Of a DNA stretch of 64,000 nt, positions 7,744-17,411 are shown in pieces (within the stretch, counting starts at the first letter, position 1; the number at the start of each line of letters is the position of its first letter). The DNA comes from Sporofaciens musculi (GTDB lineage Bacteria > Bacillota > Clostridia > Lachnospirales > Lachnospiraceae): contig NZ_WUQX01000001.1 of the NCBI RefSeq assembly GCF_009830285.1, positions 4,340,501 to 4,404,500 on the forward strand. The letters are read 5' to 3'. The notes below the pieces were generated by a model. It was not told the origin of the DNA and ran no database searches. It was given only the letters and a program-made list of their open reading frames with translations. The translations under genes and the position numbers were made by a program.

Positions 7744-10700
7744 TTATCGCTCTCGGTCTGTATTTTTTCTTTCGGGCTGTCCTTCGTTCTGCTCTGGCTC
7801 GGAGTCTAAAACAGGCGTGTCTTTTTCGTCAAGGTTAAGCTCGATATTAAGGGCGTTGAGCCTGTCGGTCTTTTCCTTCAGCTCGTCCTCATAGGCAAAA
7901 GGCTTCATTAGCTCCGCCTTTGCATTGGAAAGCTGTTCAATGACCTCGGATTTCTGCCGCTTCTCAATCTCCAGATTGGGAGCAATCTTTGAGAGCATAT
8001 TTTCAATTCGGGTCAGATTGCCCAGAGCGTCAGTGCCTAACTCTACCTTATATCTGCCTGCCCCGCACAGGTTTAGGCAAAAATGGGCGTTTACGGTATC
8101 ATAAAAAACCTCCATCTTGAAACCTCGGTAGCTGCCGATTTCCACGGGATTTGACAGCGGATTTTCCTTGCAGACTGCAAGAAGCATTTCGCCTGCGTCC
8201 GCTTTTTCCTGATAGGTCACTCCCTTTAAGGTCATGGGGCAGAACTTGTCCTCGCCCTGCGGCTTGTGCTGTTCGGCAAGTGCCGCATCCTTTTCATAAG
8301 CGGCAATGCGTTCCTCAAACTTCTTGATGGTCTGCGGATAGTATTGCAGCACCCTGTCCTCAAGGTCGTAATGCTCGGAAAGATAGCTCTGCTTCAATAC
8401 TTTCAGCTTGGAAACCTGTATATCCAAATCCATTTTTTCCTTGAAACGCTCGTCGCCTGTGGCAAGCATTTTTACCTCTGCAAAAGATAAAGCCACCTCG
8501 TCCACATCTTCGGCGGAACGCACGGGGCTTTTGCTCGTCATTATCTGGGAGATAAATTTCTGCTTGCCCTCCACCAACTGGTAGAGGTATGCGTCAAAGG
8601 TCTGCTCCGTCACATAGCGGTAAACCTCCACCTCTGGGAACATATTACCCTGCCTTTCCAGACGACCTTGGCGTTGTTCCAAATCCGAAGGTCGCCACGG
8701 GCAGTCGAGATTATGGATGGCAATGAGCCTGTCCTGCACATTTGTACCCGCACCCATCTTCTGGGTAGAGCCGAACAGCACCCGCACCTCGCCACTCCGT
8801 ACCTTTGCGAACAGCTCTTTTTTCTGTGCGTCGGTATTGGCTTCATGGATAAAACGCACCTGCTCGGCAGGGACGCCACGGGCGATGAGCTTCTCTCGAA
8901 TGTCGTCATAAACATTAAAGCTGCCGTCATTTTTCGGTGTGCTAAGGTCGCAGAACAAGAGCTGTGCCGCCTTTGTGTCGGCGTGTTCCTCCCAGATGCG
9001 GTACATATTGTCCACGCAGGCGTTTACCTTGCTGTCTGGGTCGTCTGGCAGCATCGGGTCAATCATCCTCTGGTCAAGGGCAAGTTTCCGCCCGTCATTC
9101 GTGATTTTGAGCATATTGTCGATTTGCGGCTCGACCTCCCTTGCCCGTACTTTCTCGGCTCGTTTGGCAAGCCCCGCCACCATTTCACTCTGGATTTCGC
9201 TCGGCTTCGTCTTGATATTGTGGTAATTCACTTTCGGCACGGGGAGCTTTAACATATCGGCGGTCTGGATGTCCGCCACCTCTCGGAACATCTGCATCAG
9301 CTCTGGCAGGTTGTAAAACTTCGCAAACCTCGTCTTGGCTCGGTAATTCGTGCCTTCGGGTGCTAATTCCAGAGCCGTGACCGTTTCGCCAAAGGTGGAA
9401 GCCCAACTGTCAAAATGCTGTAACCCATGCCTTGCAAGGGTGTCGTACTGCAAGTACCTCTGGACGGAATACATCTCCACCATCGAGTTTGAGATAGGCG
9501 TACCCGTTGCGAAAACTGTGCCACGGCTGCCCGTGATTTCGTCCAGATAGCGGCATTTCATAAAGAGGTCGGAGCTTTTCTGGGCTTCGGTCTGGGCGAT
9601 GCCGCCCACGTTCCGCATCTTCGTGTAAAGGTAAAGGTTCTTGTAAAAATGGCTCTCATCAATAAAGAGCCTGTCAACGCCCAACTGCTCAAAGTCAATG
9701 ACCGTATCCTTCCTCTTGGTGTCGTTCAGTTTTTTCAGCTTCGCTTCAATGCCTTTGCGTGTCCTCATAAGCTGCTTGACCGTGTACTGCTCGCCGTGCG
9801 ATTTCTGCACCTCGTCAATCCCCATCTCTATATCGGCAAGCTGTTTTTCAAGCTGCTCCCTCTGGCGTTCCACGCTCATCTGGATTTTCTCGAATTGAGA
9901 ATGCCCGATAATCACGGCATCGTAATCGCCCGTGGCAATCCTGCCGCAGAACTTCTTGCGGTTTGCCGTTTCAAAATCCTGCTTCGTCGTCACAAGGATG
10001 TTGGCGGAAGGGTACAGCCGCAGGTACTCGGAAGCCCACTGCCCGACAAGGTGGTTCGGCACGACAAACATAGATTTCTGGCACAGCCCCAGACGCTTGC
10101 TTTCCTGTGCTGCGGCGACCATCTCAAAGGTCTTGCCCGCCCCCACCTTGTGGGCAAGGAGCGTGTTGCCGCCGTAAAGGATATGGGCAATCGCATTGAC
10201 CTGATGGGGTCTTAGGGTAATCTCTGGGCTGATGCCGCCAAAAGTGATATGGCTTCCGTCATACTCACGGGGTCTGGTGCTGTTGAAGGTGTCGTTATAA
10301 TAACGGACAAGGCGGTTTCTCCGTTCTGGGTCTTTCCAAATCCAGTCCTGAAACGCCTGCTTGATGACCTCCTGCTTTGCCTGTGCCGCCGTGGTTTCCT
10401 TATGGTTGAACACCGCCTTTTTATTGCCGTTCTCATCATACACATAGTCAAAGATACGGGTATCCTTTAAGTTCAGCGTGTCCTCGATAATGCGGTAGGC
10501 ACTTGCCCTCTTTGTGCCGTAGGTGCTTTCCGCCTTGACATTCCCGTAATCGGAAGTCTTATTCTCAATAAACCATTCGCCGTTCATTGGCGTGTAGCGT
10601 ACTTTCAGCCTGCCTGCCGCAAAGCTCGACGGGGTTAAAAGCTCCGTCATAAACCGCTGTATATCCTCCTGCGGTATCCAAGTCGCACCCAGACGGACAG

Positions 10701-13700
10701 AGATTTCAGCGGCACTCAAATCCTTCGGGATGACCTGCTTTAAGGCTTCCACATTCACAAGAAGCCCCGCATCCTGCTTCGCCGCTATCTCTGCGACCTT
10801 CAGCTTTTCCCGCACATTGCCCGACAGGTATTCGTCTGCCGTGACATACCGTGCAGGCTCGGAGTTTGGCACTTGGTAGATAATGCCCTGCAAATCCGCT
10901 ATGATTTTCTCCTGCGGCTTGCGTGTGAGCTGTGCCATATAGGGCAAATCCACACGGGCTTTCTCCCCGATGGAGAGTGCCAACGCTTCGCTTGATGTTT
11001 CCACATAGTCAACCTGTCGGTGGGGCTTTATCGTCCGTTTCGTGAACATATCCGCCTTGCGTTTGAAGTTCCCTTCGTCGTCAAGCACCTCAAGGGAACA
11101 TAGCAGGAAGTAGCTTTCATCAGCGGCAAAGGCAAGGTAATTCCCTCGGCTATTGATAAGCCCGTATTTCTCCGTGAACGCATCATACAGGCGGTTCAGG
11201 TTTTCCTGCTCGGTCTGTATCATTTCCTCTGGGTAATCGTAGGTCTGGTAATCAATCAGCTTCCTCACGCAGTCCCGTATCTCCAGAAGCCCCTTCACTC
11301 GGTTTGCCGCCGTCATGGATAGGGCGGCGGGGGTCATGCGGCTGTTTTCACGGAAATAAATCTGACCGTCCACCAGAGCATAAGAAAAATTCCTCACGCT
11401 TGGGTCGGCAGGGATGGAAAGCTCCTGCTCGTCGGAGATTTCGTCAATCTCATTCTCCGCTTCTTTGATTTCCCCGTCTATCCGCTGCATTGCTTTAGAA
11501 AGAAGCTCGGACAGCGGCACATCCCGATAGGCTTTGCAGGCAGGCTCAAGCTTCCCGAAGCGGGTGCTTTCCAGTTTCATCTCGCCCAAAACCATCTCTG
11601 GGTGGGACACAAAATAGCTGTTCATCGTGACGCCGTTTTCATCTGTGTCAAGGTGTACCCAGTCTGGCTCTATATCTATCACACGGTCACGCTTCTGCAA
11701 AATAAGGATGTCGCTCGTGACCTCCGTGCCTGCATTTGCCTTAAAGGTATTGTCGGGAAGCCTGACTGCGCCTAACAGCTCGGCTCTCTGGGCGATATAC
11801 TTCCGCACCTCTGGGCTTGCCTTATCCATTGTGCCTTTTGAGGTAATGAACATCACAACGCCGCCCGTGCGTACCTTGTCCAGAGCCTTTGCGAAAAAGT
11901 AGTCGTGTATGAGGAACTTCTGGGCATTGTAGCGGCTGTCCTCTACCTTAAACTCGCCAAACGGCACATTGCCAAGCACCACGTCAAAATGATTGTCGGG
12001 GAGCTTCGTGTCCTCAAACCCCTCAATGGCAATGCTCGCTTTCTGGTAGAGCTGCTTTGCAATCCTGCCCGATAACGGGTCAATCTCAATGCCGTGCAGC
12101 TTTGCTTTCCCCATGCTTTCGGGGAGCAGACCGAAAAAATTGCCTGTGGCACAGCACGGCTCTAACACGTTGCCCTGCTTAAATCCCAGACGGTCAAGTG
12201 CTTCATACATCGCCTTGATGACAACGGGCGGCGTATAAAATGCCGTGAGGGTGGATTCCATAGCGGCATGGTATTCTTCATCGGAAAGTACGGATTTCAA
12301 CTCTTTATATTCATTCGCCCACGCTGCGTTGTTCGTATCAAATGCCATTGAAAGCCCGCCCCAACCAACATACTTTGATAAAGTTTCCTGTTCTTCGGGC
12401 GTGGCAAGGCGGTTTTCTATCTGAAGGTCATGGAGAAGCCTGATTGCCGCCATGTTGTTTTGGAACTTTTCTTTTGCACCGCCAACGCCTAACGCATCAT
12501 CGGTAATGCGGTAATTCCTGCGTTCTTCAGAATGGGCAGGGGGTTCCTTGTCCTGTGTCTTTTCTGGCTCGCCAAAACGGATTTTTTCAACCACGATGTC
12601 ATAGGGAAGCCCGTTCTCCACGGCAGGGTATTCCGCCACGGTTTCCGTAACAGGCTCTGCGGCGGCTTCTACTTTTTCTTCGGGCGGTAATTCCTTTTCC
12701 GCCTGCTGTTCCAGAAGCCTGCGGATATAGCTGATTTTCTCCACACGGTTTATCGGGAAGCCCACGTTATTCTGGAACGTGATGTCACGCAGCGACACAT
12801 CGCCGCTGATTTCTCCCACGCTCTCAATGAGGTAGCTGCGGTTATCAATCGTGATTTTCCTGCCGATAAGGTCAGAATTATCCTGCTTTTCAGCCGTTTC
12901 GGATGGGGCAGGTTCTCCGTTTTGCTCGGTTTCATACTCGGCACTATTTAAGGTGTCGGCGTATTCCTGTGCTTTTTCCTCGGCAGGCACAAACCATTCC
13001 TTTTCAAAGGACATTATCTCGGTAAGGAGTGTTTCGTCCTCTGGGGTCAGCTCGGTATGCTGCATAAGGAACGGCACGAATACATCACGCCCCCAATGCA
13101 GGCTCTCCATCTTTTCTCGGTAGTAATCCTCGCCCTCTTTCTTCCACTCTGGGATAAACGGGCAGGCAGGGGAGAGGGAGTAGTCATAAAAATTTTTGAT
13201 ATGGGCAATCAAATCGCCCTCGCCGTCCCCAATGTCAAACCGTCCCTCATAGGTGTGTTCCTCGCCGCCGATAACGGCGGAGATTTCAAAGTCGGTCTTT
13301 TTGTACCAACCAACGCCCTTACTCTTATCCAGTCTTTCACGGTGCTGCTTTTCGTCCAGAACGCCAAGAAGCCTGTTTCCAAGGGCGAAGCTCAAATCGG
13401 TAAAGCGGTCATTCAAGTCCCTGTCATAAAAGGCAGGATGCTCGGAGAAGTCAATCGAAAGCCTGATGCTGTCTGGCTTTTCCTCGGCGGGTACTTCCTT
13501 TTTCTGGCTCTCTGTCACGATGACCTTCAGATGGTCGTTGGCAGGGTTTTCCTTTAACTTTTCCTCAAAATCGGCTCGGCTGAACTCTTTGCCGAACAGT
13601 GGGAACTCTGGGTTACGCAGGGACACGGCGTTTTCATCAAAGTCCGAAACCTCATATTTATCCGCCCCGATATACACGACATCGCCCTCGTGATAGAGGT

Positions 13701-15726
13701 AGCGGAGCGGGTGCAGCTCTCGTAATTCCTGTGAAAAACGCCACGCATTGCTACGGCTGTAAACATCGGTTGTTTTGCCCTGCACCAGAGAGAGGAAGTC
13801 CACAAGCTGCTGAACAGTGGCAGGGTCTGAGAGCTGCCCTTCCATTTCCCCTGCGGTCACATCGGAAAGGTCGGTGCGTCCCACTTCGGAAAGCAGACCT
13901 TTCTCATAACCGTCCAAGTCACGGATAAAATCGGACAGACGCAAAGAGAGCGTATCCCGCTTGTCGGCAGGCTGCAAATCCCGATGGGCATCAATAAAAC
14001 GCTGCCTTGCCATTTTCCTCTGGGTGTCGATTTCATACTGCGGTGCTTCAATGCTTTCCAGATACTCAGCGTAATGGTCTTTCTCTTTGGCATTCAGATA
14101 GCGGTCATCCTTTATCAGCTCACGCAGACGCTTCTCCACCTTCGACCAACTGAGCCGCAGGTCGGGGTTGGTATAGGAGCCTTCCTTTTCAATGCCGATG
14201 CCTTTGCCATCGTGCCATTCGCCGCCCCTTGTTCCGTCTGGATAATCGTGTGTACCGCCACCGCTGCCATATTCCTTTTTAAGAAAAGCAATATTGCTTT
14301 TGCTGTCCTCGTGCTTTTGGAACTGGCGGTAGATGCGGTATTTGCCATCTTCAAAGCCGCTCCCCCTTACCAGAACGGAGTCAATATCCTCCTGTGAAAC
14401 GGAAAAAGCAGAGGATTTTTCGTCCTCTGCTTCCGCTATCATTTCCATCTGTTCCTCTACTGTCGGGAGATTTGCCCTTATTTCTTCCTCGTTTGCAACG
14501 CTGCCCTGCCCATCAGCGGCAGGCTCTGGCTCTGCTAATTGAAGATTAGCTCGTTCAGGATTACTTCCTCCGCTTGGCTGCGGATGTTGTTCATCAGCCC
14601 TACCCACTGCATCGGTGCTTTCTCTTTGAGTTCCTCCGTCACTCCCTGCTCCTTGCAGAGCTGCTTCGTCAGAAGCTCCAACCTCTGCAATGCCGCCTGC
14701 TCGGTCTGGTGCAGGTGTTCGTTCAGCCTGCCCGACGTCAGCAGGTTGAGGTAGGTCACTCTCTTGTGCTGCTCCAGATAATCCCTGTGCATCATAGCGT
14801 ACCTGCCAAGAGGAATTTCTGGCTCTGTCGGTAATGTGAGGTCGGGAATAAGGTAATCCCCCTGTCTGCTGTAAGTGATTCCGCTCATTATTATCGCTCC
14901 TTTCGGTTGGTGTCCTGTCTACATCATAACGGCTCTGGGGCTGCTGTGCAAAGGTGCGGTTTTGGTTTTTCTCCGCCATTTGCACATTTCGGATGGAGAA
15001 AGAGATTTCCCTGAGTGCCATTTCCGCAATGTCGCTTGTGGCGATGCCGATGGCGTTTAAGGTGGCAGGGGTATTGAAATCCGTAATCCCTGCAAAATCC
15101 TCACGCTCAAAGTATCCCTCCGTATCCAGACCGCAGCGGCTCATCAGCATGAAAGCCACGCTGTTTACGGCAAGCCGCCTGTAAATGACTTCGATATTAT
15201 AGCCGTCCAGTTCCTCTAAAAAGCTGCCTTTCACACAGCCTTTCAACTGCTCCGCATAATCGGGCAGGTTGTCCTCCACGGCGTTCTCCGCCGTTTCCAT
15301 TAAAACAGAAGCAAGGTCGCTCCCTTTCGTTTCCCCGAACCTGTCCGACAGCCGTTCCATGACAGCCTGCTCGTACCGCCTTTCCATCTGCCATATCGGG
15401 ACGGGGCGGCTTCCATAGTAGCCCTCATGGGTGTCGGATATATCAAAATAATATTTCAGGGTGTTCCTGCGTCCTTTCGGGTCAAAGACCGCAATCCCCC
15501 TGCTGTCCTTGTTTACCCAACGCTTAAACTGCCTGTTCCAAGTTTCAAGCCCTGCAACGGCAACAGCATCGGGGCGTTGGGCATATATGAGAAGCTGCTC
15601 GTCAAAGCGGCACTTGTAATTGCGGCAGGCTGACGACAAAAAGTTCTGCCACGCCTGCGGGTTTCCCGTGACCGCCTTTCCCGTCCGCCGATACAGCTCC
15701 GTGATTAGCTGGTACTTTGCAGCCAT
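7744..15726 (-). CDS. giant DNA methylase-helicase fusion (LtrC/SNF2-like)
   Basis: This 2660-residue protein is the hallmark large gene of Tn1549-like elements. The N-terminus (residues 1-~130) resembles ArdC-type antirestriction/DNA-binding domains (YKCRFDEQLLIYAQRPDAVA). A low-complexity linker covers ~270-420. A methyltransferase-like domain lies near 1180-1260, with EPCCATGNFFGLLPE (SAM-binding) and LGNVPFGEF in place of the NPPY motif. A SNF2-like helicase follows: Walker A LLAHKVGAGKTFE (~1860), DESH box (~2024) and motif VI QRQGRLERQG (~2353). The C-terminal part is coiled coil. It may process or protect transferred DNA. A GGAGG site precedes the start. Confidence 0.88.
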   Translation of the reverse strand: MAAKYQLITELYRRTGKAVTGNPQAWQNFLSSACRNYKCRFDEQLLIYAQRPDAVAVAGLETWNRQFKRWVNKDSRGIAVFDPKGRRNTLKYYFDISDTHEGYYGSRPVPIWQMERRYEQAVMERLSDRFGETKGSDLASVLMETAENAVEDNLPDYAEQLKGCVKGSFLEELDGYNIEVIYRRLAVNSVAFMLMSRCGLDTEGYFEREDFAGITDFNTPATLNAIGIATSDIAEMALREISFSIRNVQMAEKNQNRTFAQQPQSRYDVDRTPTERSDNNERNHLQQTGGLPYSRPHITDRARNSSWQVRYDAQGLSGAAQESDLPQPADVGQAERTPAPDRAGGIAEVGASDEAALQGAGSDGGTQRESTDAVGRADEQHPQPSGGSNPERANLQLAEPEPAADGQGSVANEEEIRANLPTVEEQMEMIAEAEDEKSSAFSVSQEDIDSVLVRGSGFEDGKYRIYRQFQKHEDSKSNIAFLKKEYGSGGGTHDYPDGTRGGEWHDGKGIGIEKEGSYTNPDLRLSWSKVEKRLRELIKDDRYLNAKEKDHYAEYLESIEAPQYEIDTQRKMARQRFIDAHRDLQPADKRDTLSLRLSDFIRDLDGYEKGLLSEVGRTDLSDVTAGEMEGQLSDPATVQQLVDFLSLVQGKTTDVYSRSNAWRFSQELRELHPLRYLYHEGDVVYIGADKYEVSDFDENAVSLRNPEFPLFGKEFSRADFEEKLKENPANDHLKVIVTESQKKEVPAEEKPDSIRLSIDFSEHPAFYDRDLNDRFTDLSFALGNRLLGVLDEKQHRERLDKSKGVGWYKKTDFEISAVIGGEEHTYEGRFDIGDGEGDLIAHIKNFYDYSLSPACPFIPEWKKEGEDYYREKMESLHWGRDVFVPFLMQHTELTPEDETLLTEIMSFEKEWFVPAEEKAQEYADTLNSAEYETEQNGEPAPSETAEKQDNSDLIGRKITIDNRSYLIESVGEISGDVSLRDITFQNNVGFPINRVEKISYIRRLLEQQAEKELPPEEKVEAAAEPVTETVAEYPAVENGLPYDIVVEKIRFGEPEKTQDKEPPAHSEERRNYRITDDALGVGGAKEKFQNNMAAIRLLHDLQIENRLATPEEQETLSKYVGWGGLSMAFDTNNAAWANEYKELKSVLSDEEYHAAMESTLTAFYTPPVVIKAMYEALDRLGFKQGNVLEPCCATGNFFGLLPESMGKAKLHGIEIDPLSGRIAKQLYQKASIAIEGFEDTKLPDNHFDVVLGNVPFGEFKVEDSRYNAQKFLIHDYFFAKALDKVRTGGVVMFITSKGTMDKASPEVRKYIAQRAELLGAVRLPDNTFKANAGTEVTSDILILQKRDRVIDIEPDWVHLDTDENGVTMNSYFVSHPEMVLGEMKLESTRFGKLEPACKAYRDVPLSELLSKAMQRIDGEIKEAENEIDEISDEQELSIPADPSVRNFSYALVDGQIYFRENSRMTPAALSMTAANRVKGLLEIRDCVRKLIDYQTYDYPEEMIQTEQENLNRLYDAFTEKYGLINSRGNYLAFAADESYFLLCSLEVLDDEGNFKRKADMFTKRTIKPHRQVDYVETSSEALALSIGEKARVDLPYMAQLTRKPQEKIIADLQGIIYQVPNSEPARYVTADEYLSGNVREKLKVAEIAAKQDAGLLVNVEALKQVIPKDLSAAEISVRLGATWIPQEDIQRFMTELLTPSSFAAGRLKVRYTPMNGEWFIENKTSDYGNVKAESTYGTKRASAYRIIEDTLNLKDTRIFDYVYDENGNKKAVFNHKETTAAQAKQEVIKQAFQDWIWKDPERRNRLVRYYNDTFNSTRPREYDGSHITFGGISPEITLRPHQVNAIAHILYGGNTLLAHKVGAGKTFEMVAAAQESKRLGLCQKSMFVVPNHLVGQWASEYLRLYPSANILVTTKQDFETANRKKFCGRIATGDYDAVIIGHSQFEKIQMSVERQREQLEKQLADIEMGIDEVQKSHGEQYTVKQLMRTRKGIEAKLKKLNDTKRKDTVIDFEQLGVDRLFIDESHFYKNLYLYTKMRNVGGIAQTEAQKSSDLFMKCRYLDEITGSRGTVFATGTPISNSMVEMYSVQRYLQYDTLARHGLQHFDSWASTFGETVTALELAPEGTNYRAKTRFAKFYNLPELMQMFREVADIQTADMLKLPVPKVNYHNIKTKPSEIQSEMVAGLAKRAEKVRAREVEPQIDNMLKITNDGRKLALDQRMIDPMLPDDPDSKVNACVDNMYRIWEEHADTKAAQLLFCDLSTPKNDGSFNVYDDIREKLIARGVPAEQVRFIHEANTDAQKKELFAKVRSGEVRVLFGSTQKMGAGTNVQDRLIAIHNLDCPWRPSDLEQRQGRLERQGNMFPEVEVYRYVTEQTFDAYLYQLVEGKQKFISQIMTSKSPVRSAEDVDEVALSFAEVKMLATGDERFKEKMDLDIQVSKLKVLKQSYLSEHYDLEDRVLQYYPQTIKKFEERIAAYEKDAALAEQHKPQGEDKFCPMTLKGVTYQEKADAGEMLLAVCKENPLSNPVEIGSYRGFKMEVFYDTVNAHFCLNLCGAGRYKVELGTDALGNLTRIENMLSKIAPNLEIEKRQKSEVIEQLSNAKAELMKPFAYEDELKEKTDRLNALNIELNLDEKDTPVLDSEPEQNEGQPERKNTDRER

Positions 15727-15741
15727 CCTTTTTGCACCTCC

Positions 15742-16200
15742 TTATCGCTCCATATCCCTGTTTTTGTGTTTCCTGTCATATTCCCCGCACCTTGCGGAGA
15801 TTTCCTCATACATCCTGTTCCGCATTTCACGCTCATAGGCTCGGTATTCCTTTGCCTTTTCGGTAGGCTTATACCATACGCTTTTTTTATCCGCTTCCTC
15901 CATGCTTTCGTAACGGTCATCAATCTGGTCGCTGTACCGCCTGTAAATGGCATGGGCTTCGGGTGCGTCCTTTGCATAGCGGTAACGCTCAAGGCTCTTA
16001 TGAGAGCCACGAAGCTCCGCATACTCATAGAGCATACGGATGACCTCACGGTCAAGCCCTTTCTGCCCCTCGGCGGCATAAACCTCCGAAAGCCCTTTGC
16101 AACGCCACGAATGAAACGGGGCGGTGTCGTTGGAGCTGTGGGAAGATACATACACGCCGTCTTTCTTTACGGTGATTCGGTTGATAAGCTCGGTACTCAC
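15742..16200 (-). CDS. conserved element protein of unknown function
   Basis: This 152-residue, strongly charged protein (about half K, R, D, E) has a helical C-terminus with many R/E/Y (EKAKEYRAYEREMRNRMYEE). No domain is recognised. It starts at GTG 16200 with a poor ribosome site of its own, and its start overlaps the stop of a 12-codon reading frame that does have a strong site, so it is probably translated by coupling. It lies directly upstream of the giant helicase gene, 15 bases away. Confidence 0.65.
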   Translation of the reverse strand: MSTELINRITVKKDGVYVSSHSSNDTAPFHSWRCKGLSEVYAAEGQKGLDREVIRMLYEYAELRGSHKSLERYRYAKDAPEAHAIYRRYSDQIDDRYESMEEADKKSVWYKPTEKAKEYRAYEREMRNRMYEEISARCGEYDRKHKNRDMER

Positions 16201-16235
16201 TTCTTACCACCGCCCGACAAAACAATCTGTTCCAT
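16197..16235 (-). CDS. possible 12-residue leader peptide
   Basis: The frame MEQIVLSGGGKK starts at ATG 16235 with AGGAGG about 12 bases upstream. It ends at a TGA that overlaps the GTG of the next gene (GTGA). The arrangement suggests translational coupling rather than a functional peptide. No homolog is recognised. Confidence 0.35.
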   Translation of the reverse strand: MEQIVLSGGGKK

Positions 16236-16272
16236 AAATATATCAATCCTCCTGTCATTTCAGCCCCCGCCG

Positions 16273-16497
16273 TTAGGCAGGGGCATAGCTGATTTTATTC
16301 CGTTCCATTTTCCCTGCGAACTCCGCCAGAGAATGCCTTACACCGTCAATCTCCGCATGGGCTTCGTCTACATAACGGCAGAGGGCAAAATTATCGTCCC
16401 CGTTCCCATAAAACAGGCGTAGGAAACCGCCGTCGGGAACGGAGAAAAGTGCCTTGCCCCTGCTGTCGGTAAATTGTATCTCTTTTGCTTTGTTCAT
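16273..16497 (-). CDS. small stand-alone copy of the 16713 C-terminal domain
   Basis: This 74-residue protein (IQFTDSRGKALFSVPDGGFL, then RYVDEAHAEIDG and FAGKMERNKISYAP) aligns over its length with the last ~75 residues of the protein encoded at 16713-17411 (FIDPHYKELFRIPDGGK, RYIDEYHTEVG, FAERMGKNGHTYEP). The two are therefore a single-domain protein and a fused version of the same module. Its function is not known. Its ATG overlaps the stop of the 68-residue gene upstream by four bases, and GGAGG precedes it. Confidence 0.7.
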   Translation of the reverse strand: MNKAKEIQFTDSRGKALFSVPDGGFLRLFYGNGDDNFALCRYVDEAHAEIDGVRHSLAEFAGKMERNKISYAPA

Positions 16498-16700
16498 TCT
16501 GCACCTCCGCCCAGAAACGTAATGACCTTGTTCGCCTTGATGCTTTTTTGCAGGTCATTGATAATGCCGATTTCCGCTACCGTGATGCCCTGCATGGAGA
16601 GAATGTCGTCCATTGTCATAGCTGCAATGGCTTTCTCCTCGGTAAAGCCCGCTTCAAAGACCTTGTTTAACACTCTGACCGCTTTCTGGTTTACAGCCAT
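16494..16700 (-). CDS. small conserved element protein
   Basis: This 68-residue protein (MAVNQKAVRVLNKVFEAG, then TMDDILSMQGITVAEIGIIN) has predicted helices and an I/L-rich core. It is unrecognised. GGAGG lies before the ATG, and the stop overlaps the next start (ATGA), so it belongs to the same compact operon. The internal segment MTMDDILSMQGITVAE looks like a small helical DNA- or protein-binding motif, but this is only an impression. Confidence 0.65.
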   Translation of the reverse strand: MAVNQKAVRVLNKVFEAGFTEEKAIAAMTMDDILSMQGITVAEIGIINDLQKSIKANKVITFLGGGAE

Positions 16701-16712
16701 GTTTCAATCCTC

Positions 16713-17411
16713 CTATCGTTCATACTCTTTCTTTTTCGGGGCTTTCGCCGCCTGCGGCGGTTCTTCTGGCTTCGGCTCATAGGTGTGTCCGTTTTTCCCC
16801 ATACGTTCAGCAAATTCGCAGATATGGTAGAGATTGCTGCCCACCTCGGTGTGGTACTCGTCAATATAGCGGCAGGGCTTCTCTGCTTTTTCGCCCCAAT
16901 CATAAGTGATGATGATTTTGCCGCCGTCTGGGATACGGAACAGCTCTTTATAATGAGGGTCTATAAAGCGGATGCCCTGTCCTGCTCTGGAAATGTGCTT
17001 ATCAAGCCATTCCTTCACATAGCAGTAACAGTAGAAATTATAGTCGCCCCTTGTAGGATTGCAGCGGAGCAGGAAAGCATGTTTATCTGTATCCACACGG
17101 AAACCATACTCTGTACAATAGCTGTCCTTAAAAGCACTTTCGGGATTCGCCCTTGCAAAAGCCGCCATATCATAGCGGTTATGCAGAAGCCCCTTATCTT
17201 CACGCAGGGCATTGATTACATCATCAAGCCCTGACTTAAATTCATCGGTTTTCCATTGTTCCCTTGTGTCAAACCAAGTGGTATAAAAGCCATACCCAGA
17301 ATGGGCAAAATCGCCACGCAGATGCCCGATGCACCCCGTCTGCCCCTCAAGCTGCATACTCTGGGCATAGGTGTATTTCTGTTCTTCGGGCGTTAAAGGT
17401 CGTATCTCCAT
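16713..17411 (-). CDS. conserved element protein, two-domain, unknown function
   Basis: This 232-residue protein is typical of Tn1549-like elements. The N-terminal ~155 residues (MEIRPLTPEEQKYTYAQS, GCIGHLRGDFAHSG, FYTTWFD, RCNPTRGDYNFYCYCYV) form one conserved domain rich in aromatic residues and cysteine. The last ~75 residues are the module also found alone at 16273-16497. The ATG at 17411 is preferred because it shares a base with the upstream stop (TGATG); a farther upstream start would extend through the previous gene. Its function is not recognised. Confidence 0.7.
   Translation of the reverse strand: MEIRPLTPEEQKYTYAQSMQLEGQTGCIGHLRGDFAHSGYGFYTTWFDTREQWKTDEFKSGLDDVINALREDKGLLHNRYDMAAFARANPESAFKDSYCTEYGFRVDTDKHAFLLRCNPTRGDYNFYCYCYVKEWLDKHISRAGQGIRFIDPHYKELFRIPDGGKIIITYDWGEKAEKPCRYIDEYHTEVGSNLYHICEFAERMGKNGHTYEPKPEEPPQAAKAPKKKEYER

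Noticed and set aside
9649..10215. Long plus-strand open frames opposite the giant helicase gene
   Set aside because: They have no family features, and the minus-strand protein carries clear helicase motifs across the same bases.
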